Origin: an uncultured Eubacteriales bacterium
Lineage (GTDB): Bacteria; Bacillota; Clostridia; Oscillospirales; CAG-272
Assembly: GCA_900547725.1 (NCBI GenBank)
Contig: URHR01000087.1
Span: forward strand, 1 to 7,387
DNA length: 7,387 nucleotides
Direction: 5' to 3'
Positions 5,439 through 7,387 of the stretch are shown here, piece by piece. The notes under the pieces were generated by a model that saw only the letters and a list, made by a program, of their open reading frames with translations, was not told the DNA's origin and did not search any database. Every line of letters starts with the position of its first letter. Positions within the stretch are counted from its first letter, which is position 1. The position numbers and the translations under genes were made by a program.

Positions 5439-7387
5439 TCCAGTTCCTTCCTTTCCGCAGAGACGCTCAGAATGCAAATCTCCGTTGCCGTATGATTGTT
5501 CCAGACCAACTTCAGGTTTTCCAATTTTCCGCGATCGGAGACCAAGCCGTAACCGGACAGTTCGACATAGTTGATTCCCGGTTGAAGCGTCAGTCTGACA
5601 GCCGGCATGGAAGGAAGATTGGAGGCGCGGTCATAGAACTGCGCATATTTCTTTCCCGCATTCTGTGCATAAAGCGCGGCGGTTACCACACGGTCGGAAT
5701 CGTTATAGATAACAATCCAAAGCGATTGGGAGATGCGATCCACATCCAGATCGGCAAGGTTCAAAACCGTCTCCTGCCTGCCGCCCGCGATCCGAAGCCG
5801 ATATGCCGCCCTGCCGCACGCCGCGTCATGCGCTGTATAGCTTCCGCTGTTCGGCGCGCTGATCGAGATGCGGTCGGCAATTCTGTCTGCAGAAACCGCT
5901 TTCTGTCGGGCGCCCAGCCAGAAGATCCCGTCAACAGTCCGCTCCCCGTCGGTAGCCGAAAGCGTAACCGTTTCGCTCACCGTCAGATCGGCGGTCAGTT
6001 GCAGTTGCCCGTTTCCTGTGCCCTTCAGCGCCTTTCCGTCAGCGGAAAGCGTTACATTCGCGGGTGCCTTCAGCCCAACCGTGACAAGCGCCGCTTTCTT
6101 TTCGACGTCGGTTACGGTCACACCCATTTCCAACAGTTCCAATACCGAAACCATGCTTTCCCGAAGTACCGGGAATCCGTTTGCCAGACTGTCTCCGATC
6201 TGCACCTGCAACCCGTCGTAATATCCGAGCGTGAGCAGTTCCATCAGACTGTCAAACGCGGCGTCCGTATACACACCTCCGCTTTTCTCCACCTGCTCGC
6301 GGAGCATCGACTCCATGAGGTACAGCACCTCGTAATCCTCCATGCTGTCACGCAGAACCTCCAGCCGGATGCTTCCCACAGGACCTTCGATGCCATACGG
6401 CGCGCCCGGATAGAAGAGAAAACCGTCGCCGTTTGAGGTCGGAAACCGTTCGGCAGTTCCGTAGCAGTCCTGCAATTCGCTCATCACGCCGTCATCGCCG
6501 TTTTCCATCCTGTAATAAAGGTTGGTATACCACATCTGCTGACCGATGATGTGATACTGCTTCATAAACCATCCGAACGAACGCAGCGTCAGCAAATCGT
6601 CGTCAATGTGCAGAGTGGGATAGGGAGAGCGCGGCAGACAACCGGTATATGTCCAAAGCTCCCCGCTGTCCGTATTGTAATAGGCATTGTAGCGCGCCCG
6701 TTCCGCTTCGTAAAAAGCACGTTGCTCAGCCGTTTGCAATTCTCCCAGCTGAACGCATCGGGTAAAGGGATTTTCGAAATTGAAGCGCGAATCGTTTCCG
6801 TAGGCAAGCGTGACGAAATGCTGAACCGTCCGCATATCCTCCAGCACTTCCAGAATGAAGTCCTTCTTGCAGGAATGCACAAACCCCATCCAAAGCGTTC
6901 CGCTTTCGTCGACCTGCTTTTTATACGTCTGATAAAGCGCTTCCTGCGCCTTGTGCAACTGCTCCGTCACATAGGCGGCATCCTCCGGCTTATTCCGATA
7001 GTCCGCCTCATCCAGACAGGTCACCCACATCCCGAGCTTTTCCATCAGATTGACATTCTCCTTGAGCGAACGCTCCAGAAGCATCTTCAGAGTGTCTTGA
7101 TAGAGGTCGATATCGACAAGGCTTGTCGACTGCTTCCCGCTCGGAAGTGTTCCGCTGACGCGCTTATACGGAATGTTGATCCACGTGCAACGCACGTCCT
7201 GCGTATACCTGACCGTGGCATTCAGCCAGTTCCGCAGATCGTCCCCGGAGGGGTCAAAGTCATGTCCCAACCCAACGGGCAGGGACTGCGGGTTCAGGCG
7301 ATACCGCAGTAGTGCCTCGGTGTAAAGCGTCTCCATTTCGTTTGTATTGCTCAACTCGCCCATTCCGAGCGCGTCATAATACACCGC
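5435..7387 (-). CDS. DUF4091 / GH123-like glycoside hydrolase with C-terminal beta-rich domain (5' partial)
   Basis: Probable glycan hydrolase; the frame stays open through the window edge, so the N-terminus is missing. Numbering from the codon at 7384, residues about 10-400 resemble the DUF4091/GH123 catalytic barrel. An LDEADYR stretch (124-130) places an Asp-Glu pair (D125-E126) where family members carry DEP; in characterised GH123 N-acetylgalactosaminidases such a pair serves substrate-assisted catalysis. A Trp/Tyr-rich strand (MWYTNLYYR, 284-292) and the family-typical end GDGFLFYPG (319-327), GPVGSIRLEVLRDSMEDYE (334-352) follow. Residues about 430-649 are beta-rich and non-catalytic, and the last part resembles the domain of the next gene. 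Members normally have an N-terminal beta-sandwich, which would lie upstream with any signal peptide. The stop TGA overlaps the next start. The fold assignment is fairly sure; the substrate is not, because DUF4091 is much broader than proven GH123. Confidence 0.85.
   Translation of the reverse strand, partial: AVYYDALGMGELSNTNEMETLYTEALLRYRLNPQSLPVGLGHDFDPSGDDLRNWLNATVRYTQDVRCTWINIPYKRVSGTLPSGKQSTSLVDIDLYQDTLKMLLERSLKENVNLMEKLGMWVTCLDEADYRNKPEDAAYVTEQLHKAQEALYQTYKKQVDESGTLWMGFVHSCKKDFILEVLEDMRTVQHFVTLAYGNDSRFNFENPFTRCVQLGELQTAEQRAFYEAERARYNAYYNTDSGELWTYTGCLPRSPYPTLHIDDDLLTLRSFGWFMKQYHIIGQQMWYTNLYYRMENGDDGVMSELQDCYGTAERFPTSNGDGFLFYPGAPYGIEGPVGSIRLEVLRDSMEDYEVLYLMESMLREQVEKSGGVYTDAAFDSLMELLTLGYYDGLQVQIGDSLANGFPVLRESMVSVLELLEMGVTVTDVEKKAALVTVGLKAPANVTLSADGKALKGTGNGQLQLTADLTVSETVTLSATDGERTVDGIFWLGARQKAVSADRIADRISISAPNSGSYTAHDAACGRAAYRLRIAGGRQETVLNLADLDVDRISQSLWIVIYNDSDRVVTAALYAQNAGKKYAQFYDRASNLPSMPAVRLTLQPGINYVELSGYGLVSDRGKLENLKLVWNNHTATEICILSVSAERKELE
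5439..5454 (-). promoter_or_regulatory. Ribosome binding site of the small lipoprotein gene, inside the hydrolase gene
   Basis: The minus strand reads AAAGGAAGGAACTGGA before the ATG at 5438, so an AGGAAGG run lies 7 bases or more from the start. It overlaps the last codons of the hydrolase (KELE), and the stop and start share bases in ATGA. This supports the start at 5438 and coupling of the two genes. Confidence 0.7.

Noticed and set aside
5492..7312. Plus-strand open frames of 314 and 253 codons opposite the hydrolase gene
   Set aside because: Both are Arg/His-rich, unrecognisable, and lie within the DUF4091 hydrolase coding region.
117..7387. Defence system, toxin-antitoxin, CRISPR, phage or insertion sequence
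   Set aside because: No matching repeats, nuclease, transposase or phage-type protein is visible. Every gene fits carbohydrate binding, cleavage or uptake.

Overview
The window is one same-strand block. All five supportable genes lie on the minus strand and read from the high-coordinate end towards the low-coordinate end. Strong AAGGAG-type ribosome binding sites, two short-signal lipoproteins with a lipobox, an envelope protein with a positively charged C-terminal anchor, and a moderate GC content (roughly 50-55% by eye) suggest a Gram-positive Bacillota/Clostridia bacterium. A gut or rumen Oscillospiraceae-like lineage is my best guess. It is an inference from style, as no taxonomic marker gene is present.

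Layout in transcription order: (1) 7387-5435, a glycoside hydrolase of the DUF4091/GH123-like type, cut at its N-terminus by the window edge, with an extra C-terminal beta-rich region; (2) 5438-4767, a small lipoprotein with one beta-sandwich, carbohydrate-binding-like domain, whose start overlaps the stop of gene 1 (ATGA); (3) 4758-3421, a GH28-related right-handed beta-helix protein without a signal peptide, starting 8 bases after gene 2 ends; (4) 3377-1896, a lipoprotein solute-binding protein of a carbohydrate ABC importer; (5) 1835-117, a secreted, wall/membrane-anchored protein with two NPCBM-like carbohydrate-binding modules, a Pro/Thr/Ser linker and a Cys-containing C-terminal anchor. 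Gaps are 43 bases (genes 3-4) and 60 bases (genes 4-5), so a single transcript is plausible. The remaining 116 bases hold two hairpins, one of which probably ends the operon. No stretch over 300 bases lacks a gene.

Together the genes look like part of a Gram-positive polysaccharide-utilisation locus: surface binding of a glycan (genes 2 and 5), cleavage (genes 1 and 3), and capture of the products for import (gene 4). The permeases, ATPase and regulator are not in the window and would be expected upstream, beyond position 7387. The substrate cannot be fixed from the sequence. GH28 relatives point to uronic-acid-containing plant pectin-type glycans, and GH123 relatives to N-acetylgalactosamine-containing glycans.

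I see no mobile element, CRISPR array, tRNA, rRNA or defence system. The most unusual points are the GH28-like enzyme that keeps its Asp residues but lacks the canonical GHG histidine, the similar accessory domain at the end of gene 1 and in gene 2, and the non-LPXTG C-terminal anchor of gene 5.
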